A DNA stretch of 32,785 nt from DASXRA01 sp036506155 (GTDB lineage Bacteria > Actinomycetota > Actinomycetes > Mycobacteriales > Jatrophihabitantaceae). The position numbers and the translations under genes were made by a program. The notes under the pieces are model-generated. The model had not been told where the DNA came from. It saw only the letters and a program-made list of their open reading frames with translations, and ran no database searches. Numbering within the stretch: position 1 is the first letter of the stretch; each line of letters starts with the position of its first letter. Shown here one piece after another: positions 15,445 through 22,916 of the stretch. Location of the stretch: NCBI GenBank assembly GCA_036506155.1, contig DASXSF010000024.1, positions 1 through 32,785 of the forward strand. Reading direction: 5' to 3'.

Positions 15445-16350
15445 ATGATCGAAGTCCGCGGCCTGACCAAGCGTTACGGCGACCGCGCTGTTGTCGACGA
15501 CCTCAGCTTCCGCGTCGAACCTGGCGCGGTGACCGGCTTCCTCGGTCCGAATGGCAGCGGCAAGACCACGACCGCCCGAATGATCCTAGGGCTCACGGAC
15601 CCGGACGCAGGTGTGGCCACGGTCGGCGCACGCCGCTATCGCGATCTCGCGCACCCGTTGCGTGAGATCGGCGCGCTGATCGATCCGGGCGGAGTCAACC
15701 CCAGCCGGACGGCGATCGAGCACCTGCGTTGGCTGGCCGCCGCCAATCGGCTGCCCCGCCGCCGCGCCGACGAGGTACTGAGCCTGGTCGGGCTCGACGG
15801 CGTCGCCGGGCGCAAGGTCGGCGGCTTCTCGCTCGGCATGCGTCAGCGGCTGGGCATCGCCGCAGCGCTCATCGGGGACCCGCCCACTCTGGTGTTCGAC
15901 GAGCCCATCAACGGACTGGACCCGGAAGGCATCCGCTGGATCCGCGAGTTCATGCAGGATCTGGCTGCTGAGGGCCGGACGGTATTCGTGTCGAGCCATC
16001 TGATGAGCGAGATGGCGTTGACCGCGACCGAGCTGATCGTGATCGGCCAGGGCCGGCTCATCGCCGCCGAGAGCGTCGCGGCCTTCACCGAGCGCGCTGA
16101 GAGTTCGGTCCGGGTCCGCAGCCCTCAGCTGAACGTGCTCGCTGCCGCTCTCGCGGACCAGGGGGCTTCGCTGTGGCGCGACGGCGACGTCCTCGAGGTC
16201 GTGGGCGTCAGCATCGAACACGTCGGCGTAGTCGCACTCAAGCTCGGCGTGCTGCTGTACGAGCTGTCTCCCCAACGCGCCTCGTTGGAAGAAGCCTTCA
16301 TGCGGCTGACGGCCGACATCTGCGACTACGTCGCGGGGCAGGCCGCGTGA
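15445..16350 (+). CDS. ABC transporter ATP-binding protein
   Basis: 301 residues. It has a complete nucleotide-binding domain: Walker A GPNGSGKTT (34-42), a Q-loop-region LIDPGGVNPSRTAIEHLRWLA, signature FSLGMRQRL (near 128-136, a variant of LSGGQ), Walker B LVFDEPINGLD (149-159) and H-loop H185 (VSSHLMSE). After about residue 215 comes the DrrA-type C-terminal region (VRVRSPQLNVLAAALADQGASLWRDGDVLEVVG) found in drug or lipid exporters. The TGA overlaps the GTG of the permease gene (GTGA), so the two are translated together. The substrate is unknown; single-permease exporters of this form often act in antibiotic or bacteriocin resistance. Confidence 0.94.
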   Translation: MIEVRGLTKRYGDRAVVDDLSFRVEPGAVTGFLGPNGSGKTTTARMILGLTDPDAGVATVGARRYRDLAHPLREIGALIDPGGVNPSRTAIEHLRWLAAANRLPRRRADEVLSLVGLDGVAGRKVGGFSLGMRQRLGIAAALIGDPPTLVFDEPINGLDPEGIRWIREFMQDLAAEGRTVFVSSHLMSEMALTATELIVIGQGRLIAAESVAAFTERAESSVRVRSPQLNVLAAALADQGASLWRDGDVLEVVGVSIEHVGVVALKLGVLLYELSPQRASLEEAFMRLTADICDYVAGQAA

Positions 16351-17114
16351 TCAATTCGCTGGCGATGGAGTGGCAGAAGCTGCGCCCACTACACAAGACG
16401 GCGCGCACTGTCCTACTCGCGATCGCGTTGGCCATCGTGGTCAGCGCTCTGGTCTCGGTGGCGATGGCATCTAACGGACCCAACATGAGCCTTCTCGATC
16501 GACAGGCGTTCGACTCGGTCGCCACCTCGCTGCAGGGTGTCAACGCTGCGGTGCTCGCGATCGCGGCGTTCGGTGTGCTGTGCGTCACGCGCGAATACGG
16601 GACCGGGATGATCAAGGTGACGTTCCTGGCGCAGCCCTCCCGGCTGCGAGTGCTGGCTGCGAAACTCACCACGCATGCCGCCATCGCGGGCGTAGCCGCA
16701 GCCGGTGCCTGCCTCGCCGCGTTCGCGGTCGGGCAAGCGTTGTTGGGAACCGCTGGACTGTCGGTGGGCTGGGGCAATGCAAGCCTGCCCGCCGCGCTCG
16801 GCGGCGGCGTCGTCTACCTGATGCTGATCTGCACCTGGGGTGTGGCACTGGGCGCCGCCCTGCGCTCATCCTCGACGGCGATCATCTGGCTGGCGTCCTT
16901 GCTCGTCGTGGCACCGGTCATCGTGCAGATCCTGCCGCAACACCTGATAGATCTCGTCGGCCGCTGGCTGCCGTCCCAGATCGGGCAGCAGGCAATCTCC
17001 TCACACCCCAGCGTGCATTCGTTTTCACCCTGGACGGGCCTAGCTGTACTCAGTGCCTATACCGGGCTGACGCTGCTGGCCGGCGCCTGGCGCATCACCC
17101 GCACCGACCCGTAA
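16347..17114 (+). CDS. ABC transporter permease
   Basis: 255 residues from GTG 16347, which overlaps the stop of the ATPase gene. About six TM segments are visible: TVLLAIALAIVVSALVSVAMA (near 21-41), AAVLAIAAFGVLCV, AAIAGVAAAGACLAAFAVGQALL, VYLMLICTWGVALGAAL, IIWLASLLVVAPVIVQIL and LAVLSAYTGLTLLAGAW. The cytoplasmic REYGTGMIKVTFLAQPSR after the second TM is the coupling region typical of ABC-2-type permeases. It pairs with the preceding ATP-binding protein as an exporter. Confidence 0.9.
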   Translation: MINSLAMEWQKLRPLHKTARTVLLAIALAIVVSALVSVAMASNGPNMSLLDRQAFDSVATSLQGVNAAVLAIAAFGVLCVTREYGTGMIKVTFLAQPSRLRVLAAKLTTHAAIAGVAAAGACLAAFAVGQALLGTAGLSVGWGNASLPAALGGGVVYLMLICTWGVALGAALRSSSTAIIWLASLLVVAPVIVQILPQHLIDLVGRWLPSQIGQQAISSHPSVHSFSPWTGLAVLSAYTGLTLLAGAWRITRTDP

Positions 17115-17134
17115 TCCGGTCTGGGTGCGGGGGC

Positions 17135-17974
17135 GTGCTCGCCGGTCTGATCGGTGCCGCAGCTGCGGCCATTGCGTACGGCGCTGCGTCCGTTCTTCAG
17201 GCAATCGGCGTGCAACACATGGCCGCGGTTCCCAGTGGTGCGATGCTGCGAAGCCGGTTAGCGGCGGGGCGTCCGTACGCGCTCGGACTGATCCTGGACG
17301 TACTCGGCTTCGTGGCGTCTGTCGCGGCGCTGCGCACGTTGCCGCTGTTTCTGGTCGAATCGGCGGTAGCGTCCTCCGTCGCGGTGACCGCGGTGCTTGC
17401 CGTCTTGGTTCTCGACCTGCGCTTGCGCCGCGCGGAGATCACGGCGCTGGCCGTCATCGGTGTCGGTCTTGTGCTGCTGGCCGTGAGTGCCGAACCGGGG
17501 CCAGCGCACCGCACCGGCGTGGCGGCGGGCTGGGTGCTCCTGGGCACTGTCGCGCTCGTGGCGCTGCTGCTGTTGATCGGATTGCGGGATGCGAACCATG
17601 CGCGCGCGTCGCTAGTCCTGGCCACGACAGCCGGACTGGGATTCGGCCTCGTCGGCATCGCCGCGCGTGCCCTTGCGGTGCGGCATCCGTGGTGGCGGAC
17701 CGCCGCCGACCCGGTCCTCTGGGCGCTGCTCGCACAGGGTGCTCTTGCAGTGGTTGCCTTTGGATTCGCCTTGCATCGTGGACGAGTGACGACCGTCGCA
17801 GCAATCACCATGGTTGCCGAGACGATCTTCCCGGCAGTTGTGGGGCTGGTCTTCCTCGGCGACGCGGTCCGGCAGCACCTGGTGCCGGTAGCGATCATCG
17901 GCTTCCTGGCAACGCTGGCGGGCAGCCTCGCGCTCGCTGATCAGGCGGAAATCGATGCCGCGCAAGTCCGATAG
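17135..17974 (+). CDS. DMT/EamA-like multi-TM membrane protein
   Basis: 279 residues from GTG 17135 (GCGGGGG just upstream). About nine to ten TM helices with short loops, starting VLAGLIGAAAAAIAYGAASVLQAIGVQHMA and ending IPV-like IIGFLATLAGSLALADQAEIDA. The segment FLVESAVASSVAVTAVLAVLVL and the late MVAETIFPAVVGLVFLGDAVR follow the internal repeat of drug/metabolite-type transporters, where the glutamate sits in a TM end. It begins 20 bp after the permease gene and may be cotranscribed, but nothing ties it functionally to the ABC exporter. The transported compound is unknown. Confidence 0.8.
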   Translation: MLAGLIGAAAAAIAYGAASVLQAIGVQHMAAVPSGAMLRSRLAAGRPYALGLILDVLGFVASVAALRTLPLFLVESAVASSVAVTAVLAVLVLDLRLRRAEITALAVIGVGLVLLAVSAEPGPAHRTGVAAGWVLLGTVALVALLLLIGLRDANHARASLVLATTAGLGFGLVGIAARALAVRHPWWRTAADPVLWALLAQGALAVVAFGFALHRGRVTTVAAITMVAETIFPAVVGLVFLGDAVRQHLVPVAIIGFLATLAGSLALADQAEIDAAQVR

Positions 17975-18255
17975 TTGGTCATCATCGTCGCAGGCCAGCA
18001 CTGGATCGGTCTGCGCTCAGGCCGAGGGTGTGCGGTCGAGTGTCCGCCCGCGCCGCGTCGGCGGTCGACGGATGTTGCGGTATCACGTCGATGCTGAAAC
18101 CTCCACGTCCGCGGACAGAGCTGACCTGCCACAAGTGCGTCGTCGGGGACGGGAGGAGAGGTTCAGGCCGGGCCGGTGACATTGGCCCTTGGCGCGCCCA
18201 CTGCGGGCGCGGCAACATCGTGCCGGTTGACCCGTCGGCCAAGAGGTGATCGTCC
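17975..18255. other. Gene-free stretch before the MOSC gene
   Basis: About 280 bases with no supportable gene. The GAGAGG-like purine runs near 18155 and 18240 are the only feature I can point to; the second lies about 10 nt before the MOSC start. Confidence 0.4.
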
Positions 18256-19143
18256 GTGAGAGATATGCCCCTGCCGACGTCGCGGCAGCCACTGCGGGTG
18301 CGCTCGTTTCTCGCCTGCGTGGCGACGATTCTCGAGATGCCGATCGAGCAACTCCCGCAGCTGCCGAGCGACGGCGATCCGGCGACCGGCTGGCTGGTAT
18401 CGCGGTGGCTCGGCGGGCGCGGGCTGGGCATCGTCCGCGTGGCAGAACCCACGACGTTCTCGTGGCCCGGGCCGTGGTTGGCGCGCGTCGGCTCGGCGGC
18501 TGGGCCGGCTCGCTACGTCGTGATGTATGGGGTCCCGTCCGGCGTGACGTGGGATCCGGGCGGCGACGGCCAGATCAGCAACCAGTCGATCGAGGACGGC
18601 TTCGTCCTCGCCGCGACCGACATCGCGCTGGCGCTACCGGCACAGGCCACCATGCCGCCCGCTCCGGGTGCCGTGGACGGGATCTGGATCGCCGCATCGG
18701 CCGGAGAACCGGCGCGATCACTCCGCGAGGCGCGGGCTATCGCCGGCCAGGGCCTTGCCGGAGACCGGCACGCGGTGGGCGCCGGCACGTTTCCGTCCGG
18801 CCTGCCCGGCAGCGCGCTCACCCTGATCGAAGCCGAGGTGTGCGAGTCGTTCGACCCGCCGCTGCGGGCGGACGAGCATCGGCGCAACCTCGTCACGCGC
18901 GGCGTGGAGCTCAACGGTCTGGTCGGTCGCGACTTCATGATCGGCGACGTGCGCTGCCGCGGCATGCGGCTGTGCGAGCCGTGCCGGGTGATGGACGGAT
19001 ACGCGTCCCGCCCGCTCCTGCGCGCCCTTGTTCACCGAGGCGGCCTGCGTGCCGACATCCTCGGGAACGGCGAAATGCACGTCGGCGACCGCATCACCGT
19101 GTGTTCGGGTGTCGATTTCCCCGCGGGCCGCTCGTCGGAGTAG
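18256..19143 (+). CDS. MOSC domain protein with an extra N-terminal domain
   Basis: 295 residues from GTG 18256. The C-terminal half, from about 150, is a MOSC domain: REARAIAGQGLAGDRHAVGAGTF, ALTLIEAEVCESF, RRNLVTRGVELNGLVGRDFMIGDVRCRGMRLCEPCRVMDG, and LRADILGNGEMHVGDRI. The LCEPC cysteines sit where MOSC proteins carry the residue that handles molybdenum-cofactor sulfur. The first 140 residues (FLACVATILEMPIEQLPQ, GWLVSRWLGGRGLGIVRV, RYVVMYGVPSGVTWDPGG) form a second, unnamed domain. MOSC proteins transfer sulfur to, or bind, the molybdenum cofactor. No molybdoenzyme is adjacent. The promoter of the next gene lies inside the end of this gene. Confidence 0.85.
   Translation: MRDMPLPTSRQPLRVRSFLACVATILEMPIEQLPQLPSDGDPATGWLVSRWLGGRGLGIVRVAEPTTFSWPGPWLARVGSAAGPARYVVMYGVPSGVTWDPGGDGQISNQSIEDGFVLAATDIALALPAQATMPPAPGAVDGIWIAASAGEPARSLREARAIAGQGLAGDRHAVGAGTFPSGLPGSALTLIEAEVCESFDPPLRADEHRRNLVTRGVELNGLVGRDFMIGDVRCRGMRLCEPCRVMDGYASRPLLRALVHRGGLRADILGNGEMHVGDRITVCSGVDFPAGRSSE
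19110..19138 (+). promoter_or_regulatory. Candidate ECF42-dependent promoter inside the MOSC 3' end
   Basis: TGTCGA (19110-19115), 17 bases, then CGTCGG (19133-19138). This is the best fit in the window to the ECF42 promoter form (as I recall it, TGTCGA with a CGTC-like -10). It would start transcription near 19145, about 45 nt before the ATG of the YCII-like gene at 19190. That gene belongs to the family usually linked to ECF42, which makes chance less likely. Confidence 0.6.
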
Positions 19144-19189
19144 ATGACGGCCGGGAACTGGCACCGGCCTGCTAGGGAAGGAGATCGCG

Positions 19190-19486
19190 ATGGCGAACTA
19201 CGTACTGGCATTCCGGGGCGCGCCCGAACGCGCGATGCCGGAGGGCGCGGAGCAGGCCTGGGGTGCCTGGTTCGGAACGTTGGGCCCGGCGATCGCAGAC
19301 CGCGGCAACCGCGTCGGAAACGTGACGCGGCTCGACGCGGCCGGCGGCGCATCCGGCGGCGAGACGCTGACCGGATACATGGTGGTCAGCGCGGACAGCA
19401 TGGACTCCGCCGTCACGCTGGCAAAGGGCTGTCCCGGACTCGCCACCGGAGTGAGCGTCGAGATCGCTGAAGTCGTCGACGCCTGA
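19190..19486 (+). CDS. YCII-related small protein
   Basis: 98 residues: MANYVLAFRGAPERAMPEGAEQAWGAWFGTLGPAIADRGNRVGN, then LTGYMVVSADSMDSAVTLAKGCPGLATGVSVEIAEVVDA. The strand-helix-strand order and the AWGAWFGTLG...VGN and DSAVTLAKGCP segments match YCII-related proteins. The DGPF tetrad itself is not kept (GETLTGY in that place). GGAAGGAG precedes the ATG by 6 nt. It has no sigma gene beside it, but it has a matching ECF42 promoter candidate, so a sigma factor encoded elsewhere (for example at 7246 or 1676) may control it. Confidence 0.85.
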   Translation: MANYVLAFRGAPERAMPEGAEQAWGAWFGTLGPAIADRGNRVGNVTRLDAAGGASGGETLTGYMVVSADSMDSAVTLAKGCPGLATGVSVEIAEVVDA

Positions 19487-19511
19487 GGGGGAGGGCGCCC
19501 ATCTGTGAGGG

Positions 19512-19535
19512 ACCGCAAGCCGATCGGCTTGCGGT
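19512..19535. terminator. Perfect 24-bp palindrome: terminator or operator
   Basis: ACCGCAAGCCGA at 19512-19523 is followed directly by its exact reverse complement to 19535. It lies 26 nt after the YCII-like stop and 14 nt before the -10 of the next gene. As RNA it would fold into a strong stem with a minimal loop, without a U tract; as DNA it is a perfect dimer-binding site. It could terminate the first gene, repress the second, or both. Confidence 0.5.
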
Positions 19536-19548
19536 ACCTGGTTGCTTG

Positions 19549-19554
19549 TACTGT
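19549..19554 (+). promoter_or_regulatory. -10 element of the PNPOx-like gene (leaderless)
   Basis: TACTGT lies 7 bases before ATG 19562, and there is no ribosome-binding site between. This spacing is typical of leaderless actinobacterial genes and decides the start. Confidence 0.5.
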
Positions 19555-19561
19555 CACCACC

Positions 19562-20059
19562 ATGTCCGGCAGCGGGTCTGGAACGTGGCGGGACTTGGAG
19601 CTGGGTGCACCTGAGCTTGCCCGGCTGGGCGCGGCGCGGCTGGGCGCCCAACGCGTCGCCATGCTCGGCACGCTGCGCCGGGATTCATCGCCGCGCATCA
19701 GTCCGATCGAGCCCTACTTTGTCGCGGATCAGTTGCTCATCGGTGCGATGGCGTGGTCAGCGAAGGTGCACGACCTGCGCCGCGACACCCGCTGCGTACT
19801 GCACAGTGCCGTCACCGACCCGGACGGCGGCGAAGGAGAACTCAAGCTGTACGGATCAGCCTGCGAGGCAGGCGACGACCTTCGCCGCGAAGCCGCCGAG
19901 GCGTGGTGGCGCGCTTGGCCTCCGGAGAAGGCCGTCGCGTTCTGCCTGCAGATCGACCAGGCTGTGTTCGTCGAGTGGAACACCCGTGCCAGCCTGATGA
20001 CCGTGCATCGCTGGCTGAGGCTCGGCGGATATAGCCGGAGCCAGCGAACTTACCCGTGA
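19562..20059 (+). CDS. Pyridoxamine 5'-phosphate oxidase-fold protein (flavin/F420-binding family)
   Basis: 165 residues from ATG 19562. It has the split-barrel pattern: RVAMLGTLRRDSSPRISPIEPYFVADQLLIGAMAWSAKVHDLRRDTRCVLHSAVTDPDGGEGELKLYGSACE, then VFVEWNTRASLMTVHRWLRLGGYSR. RRDSSPRISPIEP aligns with the cofactor-phosphate-binding strand and SAKVHDLRRDTRCVLH with the cofactor-binding helix. Members bind FMN, F420 or haem; which one cannot be told. Its 3' end overlaps the convergent MerR gene by 10 bp. Confidence 0.85.
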   Translation: MSGSGSGTWRDLELGAPELARLGAARLGAQRVAMLGTLRRDSSPRISPIEPYFVADQLLIGAMAWSAKVHDLRRDTRCVLHSAVTDPDGGEGELKLYGSACEAGDDLRREAAEAWWRAWPPEKAVAFCLQIDQAVFVEWNTRASLMTVHRWLRLGGYSRSQRTYP

Positions 20060-20520
20060 CGGTTCGGTACCCCAGACTGCGGCGCCGGCCGGCGCGGCGC
20101 CCATAGCTGGTCAGCCTCGCCCGCGGCGAGCCTTCCTCGGTAGACGTCGATCTTGTGATCGATGAGCTTGAGGTTGTCCTGTATCTCAGCGAGCTTGGCG
20201 GTCACCTCGGCACGGTGGCCCTCCAAAAGGGCAAGTCGTTGCTCCTCGTTTCCTCGCCCGGCGGATACGAGATGCGCGTAGCGGCGGATGGTCTTGATGG
20301 GCATGCCGGTGGCTCGCAGCCTGGTGCACACGATGATCCAGTCCAGGTCGAGCTGGTGGTAGCGCCGGCGACCGCTGGCAGTGCGATCGACAGTGGTGAC
20401 GACCAGGCCGGCGCGTTCGTAGTAGCGGAGCGTGTGCACGCTGACGCCGGTGCGGCGGGCAGCCTCGGCAATGCTCATGCCCAGCTGAGAGTCGGAGATC
20501 TGTGGCTTGACTTCGAGCAC
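20050..20520 (-). CDS. MerR-family transcriptional regulator
   Basis: 156 residues. The MerR helix-turn-helix and wing are clear: LGMSIAEAARRTGVSVHTLRYYERAGLVVTTVDRTASGRRRYHQLDLDWIIVCTRLRATGMPIKTIRRYA. A long dimerisation helix follows (RLALLEGHRAEVTAKLAEIQDNLKLIDHKIDVYRGRL). MerR proteins twist promoters with long spacers to activate them. The start is GTG 20520, supported by TAGAAT (20533-20528, minus) 7 bases before it, giving a leaderless message; ATG 20478 is the alternative. The divergent SDR gene is the obvious target, with a 19-bp-spaced promoter. Confidence 0.92.
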   Translation of the reverse strand: MLEVKPQISDSQLGMSIAEAARRTGVSVHTLRYYERAGLVVTTVDRTASGRRRYHQLDLDWIIVCTRLRATGMPIKTIRRYAHLVSAGRGNEEQRLALLEGHRAEVTAKLAEIQDNLKLIDHKIDVYRGRLAAGEADQLWAPRRPAPQSGVPNRHG

Positions 20521-20537
20521 GCTCTAAATTCTAGCTT
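20507..20537 (+). promoter_or_regulatory. MerR-type promoter of the SDR gene (19-bp spacer), overlapping the MerR promoter
   Basis: TTGACT (20507-20512) and TAGCTT (20532-20537) are separated by 19 bases, the long spacing of promoters that MerR activators remodel. The SDR ATG is 6 bases after the -10, so the message is leaderless. A dyad GCT-N9-AGC (20521-20535) lies partly in the spacer. The -10 of the divergent regulator gene (20528-20533 on the minus strand) is nested in the same bases, so the two promoters exclude each other. Confidence 0.65.
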
Positions 20538-20543
20538 CGAGGC

Positions 20544-21254
20544 ATGACCGCAACGCTGATCACCGGAGCAAACAAGGGCCTCGGCTTCGCGACCGCCCGC
20601 ATACTCATTGCCGCGGGCAACACCGTCTACCTCGGAAGCCGGGATGTCGAACGTGGGCTTCGGGCCGCCGAGCAGCTAGGGGCACGGACCGTTCAACTGG
20701 ACGTCACCGACGACGCGTCCGTAGCCGCTGCAGTGAAGTCCATCGAGGCTGGTGGGGGCCTGGACGTGCTGGTTAACAACGCGGGAATCCAGGAGGAGAT
20801 GGGTGACGACGGCGCCGTGATCGGTGCCGCGGACGTAACGGCCGACTTGATGCGGCAGACATTCGAAACCAATGTCTTCGGCGTCGTGCGCGTCCTGCGT
20901 GCGTTTCTCCCGGTGCTGCAGCGTTCCACCGACCCGGTCGTGGTTAATGTCAGCAGCGGATTAGCCTCGATCACCCGGGTCAGCACTCACGGAACGCCGG
21001 CATACGCGTACCAGGGCGTCGCTTATCCGGCGTCGAAGGCCGCGGTGAACATGATCACCGTGCAGTACGCGAAGGCGTTTCCGAACATGAGGATCAACGC
21101 GGTGGAGCCGGGTTTCACCAAGACCGACCTGAACTGGAACACCGGCCGGCAGACGGTCGAGCAGGGAGCCGAGGTGATCGCACGGGTCGCGCAAATGGGC
21201 CCTGATGATCCCACCGGGCGCTATTTCGACGCCGCCGGCGCGGTTCCCTGGTAG
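20544..21254 (+). CDS. Short-chain dehydrogenase/reductase (SDR)
   Basis: 236 residues of classical SDR type. The NAD(P)-binding TGANKGLGFATA lies at residues 8-19, a basic-tolerant GSRDVERG follows the second strand, and there is DVLVNNAGIQ. The catalytic triad is the Ser of VNVSSGLASI and the Tyr and Lys of YPASKAAVNMI. EPGFTKTDLN closes the active site and GRYFDAAGAVPW ends the protein. An arginine after strand 2 suggests NADPH. The substrate is unknown. The gene faces a MerR regulator and should be induced by that regulator's ligand. Confidence 0.93.
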   Translation: MTATLITGANKGLGFATARILIAAGNTVYLGSRDVERGLRAAEQLGARTVQLDVTDDASVAAAVKSIEAGGGLDVLVNNAGIQEEMGDDGAVIGAADVTADLMRQTFETNVFGVVRVLRAFLPVLQRSTDPVVVNVSSGLASITRVSTHGTPAYAYQGVAYPASKAAVNMITVQYAKAFPNMRINAVEPGFTKTDLNWNTGRQTVEQGAEVIARVAQMGPDDPTGRYFDAAGAVPW

Positions 21255-21311
21255 GGGAGCCCGTCGGCCGTGCCAGATCGGCAACCCCACGCAGGCATAC
21301 GGGGGTACGGC

Positions 21312-22751
21312 TCAGACTCCGGCGAGTGCGCTGGCGCGGCCGGACGCGACGGCGGCGGCGAGAGCGGCGTGGTCTTTCTCGGTCTGGTCGGCGTACGTTT
21401 CGGCGAAGTCGGCGAGGGCTTGATCGAACTTGTCTGAGCTACCGAGATAGGCGGCGATCGCGATCCGATCGCCGGTGCGGGCGTGGGCACGAGCCAGGGT
21501 CCAGCCGCACATTCGGCCGTATGTGGCCATCGACGCGGCGTCCAGGCGCTCGATCGGGACGGCGTATTTCCAGTCGCGCAGCTGCCGCACGTAATAGTCG
21601 TCGGCGGGCTGGCCGGGTAGAGCGGAGCGGGTCCAGCCGAGAAAGATGTCGGTGGCGGCCTGCATCAGGCGCTGACCGACGACGACTCGCTCACCCTGAT
21701 TGGCGTACTCGCTCTCGCCGAGGTAGTGGGCGAGCACCGAGCGGTTGGCCTGTTTGGCTTGAAGGAGCAGCGGATCCAGGCCGTCGTCGGGTTCCATCAG
21801 AAGGATCCACGATTCGGTGCCGACACTGCCCACGCCGACGACCTTGCGGGCGACCCGGGTCAACCTGAATCGCTCGACCAGGGTACGACGGTCGCGGGGC
21901 AGAGTGCTCGCGTACTTATCGATCAGGCCGCGGATGAAGGTGTAGACGCCGTCGATGTCCAGGTGGCTGGCGAGCTCCTCGATCGGCACGATGAGCGGCG
22001 GATCACTGACGATGCGGCGCTGCCCGTCGACAATCGTGGTCAGCTTGGCGACCGCCTGGGTGCTGTCCCGGGTGCGGGCCTTCGCCGCTTCCGCCTCGGT
22101 GTTGCGCCGCGCCTTCTTCGGCAGCCTGGACTTGAACTGGTTGATCGCGTCCTCGACGTCGAAGCGCGAGTACCACACATCCAACATCGGCATGGCGGCG
22201 AACTCGCGCATCGCCATGCGATATGCCGAGGTGGTGGCCAGCGCCACCGTACGCCGGGGTTTGGCTGAGAACCCGTTGTCGCGGCCGGCGATCGCCATGC
22301 TGGCGACGAGCCGCTTGACGTCCCACTCGAACGGCCCGGGCAGCGTTTCGTCGAAGTCGTTGACGTCAAAGACCAGCCGGCGTTCGGGTGAGCCGAACGC
22401 GCCGAAGTTCGCCAGGTGCGCGTCGCCGCAGAGCTGCACCCGCAATCCGGAGGAGACGGTGCCGGCGAGGTCGAAAGCCATCGGCAGCGCAGCGCCGCGG
22501 AAGAAGGTGAACGGGGAGACGAGCATCCGGCCGTGCCGTACCGGCACCAGTTCGGGCACCCGCGACTCGTCCTGGCCGAGGATGAGGCCCACCGGATCTC
22601 GAGACGCATTCGTGGGCAGGTCGCGATGCGCCGAAAGCGGCGCGTGTTGCCGCGCCGCCTTCCCCGCCGCCGCACTGTCCTCGCGGCCCGGATGTCCTCC
22701 AGTTGGGTAGCGGGCTGCGGTCTGCGCGGTGGGCACCTCCGGCTCGCTCAC
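21312..22751 (-). CDS. DUF2252 family protein
   Basis: 479 residues from GTG 22751 (GGGAGG, 8 nt upstream). The family core is VPVRHGRMLVSPFTFFRGAALPMAFDLAG, then QLCGDAHLANFGAFGSPERRLVFDVNDFDETLPGPFEWDVKRLVAS, and later RVVVGQRLMQAATDIFLGWT and YYVRQLRDWK. The CGDAHLxNFG...FDxNDFDE motif resembles the catalytic loop and metal site of aminoglycoside-phosphotransferase-like kinases, which fits the predicted kinase fold. No substrate is known. The first 60 residues (AAAGKAARQHAPLSAHRDL) are variable. It converges on the SDR gene with a 57-bp gap. Confidence 0.9.
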   Translation of the reverse strand: MSEPEVPTAQTAARYPTGGHPGREDSAAAGKAARQHAPLSAHRDLPTNASRDPVGLILGQDESRVPELVPVRHGRMLVSPFTFFRGAALPMAFDLAGTVSSGLRVQLCGDAHLANFGAFGSPERRLVFDVNDFDETLPGPFEWDVKRLVASMAIAGRDNGFSAKPRRTVALATTSAYRMAMREFAAMPMLDVWYSRFDVEDAINQFKSRLPKKARRNTEAEAAKARTRDSTQAVAKLTTIVDGQRRIVSDPPLIVPIEELASHLDIDGVYTFIRGLIDKYASTLPRDRRTLVERFRLTRVARKVVGVGSVGTESWILLMEPDDGLDPLLLQAKQANRSVLAHYLGESEYANQGERVVVGQRLMQAATDIFLGWTRSALPGQPADDYYVRQLRDWKYAVPIERLDAASMATYGRMCGWTLARAHARTGDRIAIAAYLGSSDKFDQALADFAETYADQTEKDHAALAAAVASGRASALAGV

Positions 22752-22916
22752 GGCCACATCCTCCCACCGCTTGTGACGGCAGATTCCGCTGTCGGTGCAG
22801 GCGCGGGACATCCGACGCATATGGCGCCACCGCGTCGGGCTCGTGTCTGCGGTCATGGAGCCCTTTGACACTGCTGCGATTGCGGGCCAGGGTCGGGGGC
22901 AGGAAACTGATGCGTG
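22752..22916. promoter_or_regulatory. Divergent promoter region between DUF2252 and the Rieske operon
   Basis: 165 bp between two divergent starts. TTGACA at 22865-22870 is a consensus -35 on the plus strand, but I see no good -10 at the right distance. Promoters of both genes must lie here. Confidence 0.4.

Noticed and set aside
20050..20059. Overlap of the PNPOx-like and MerR genes as a sign of a wrong stop
   Set aside because: Both proteins end naturally; a 10-bp convergent overlap is common in compact genomes.
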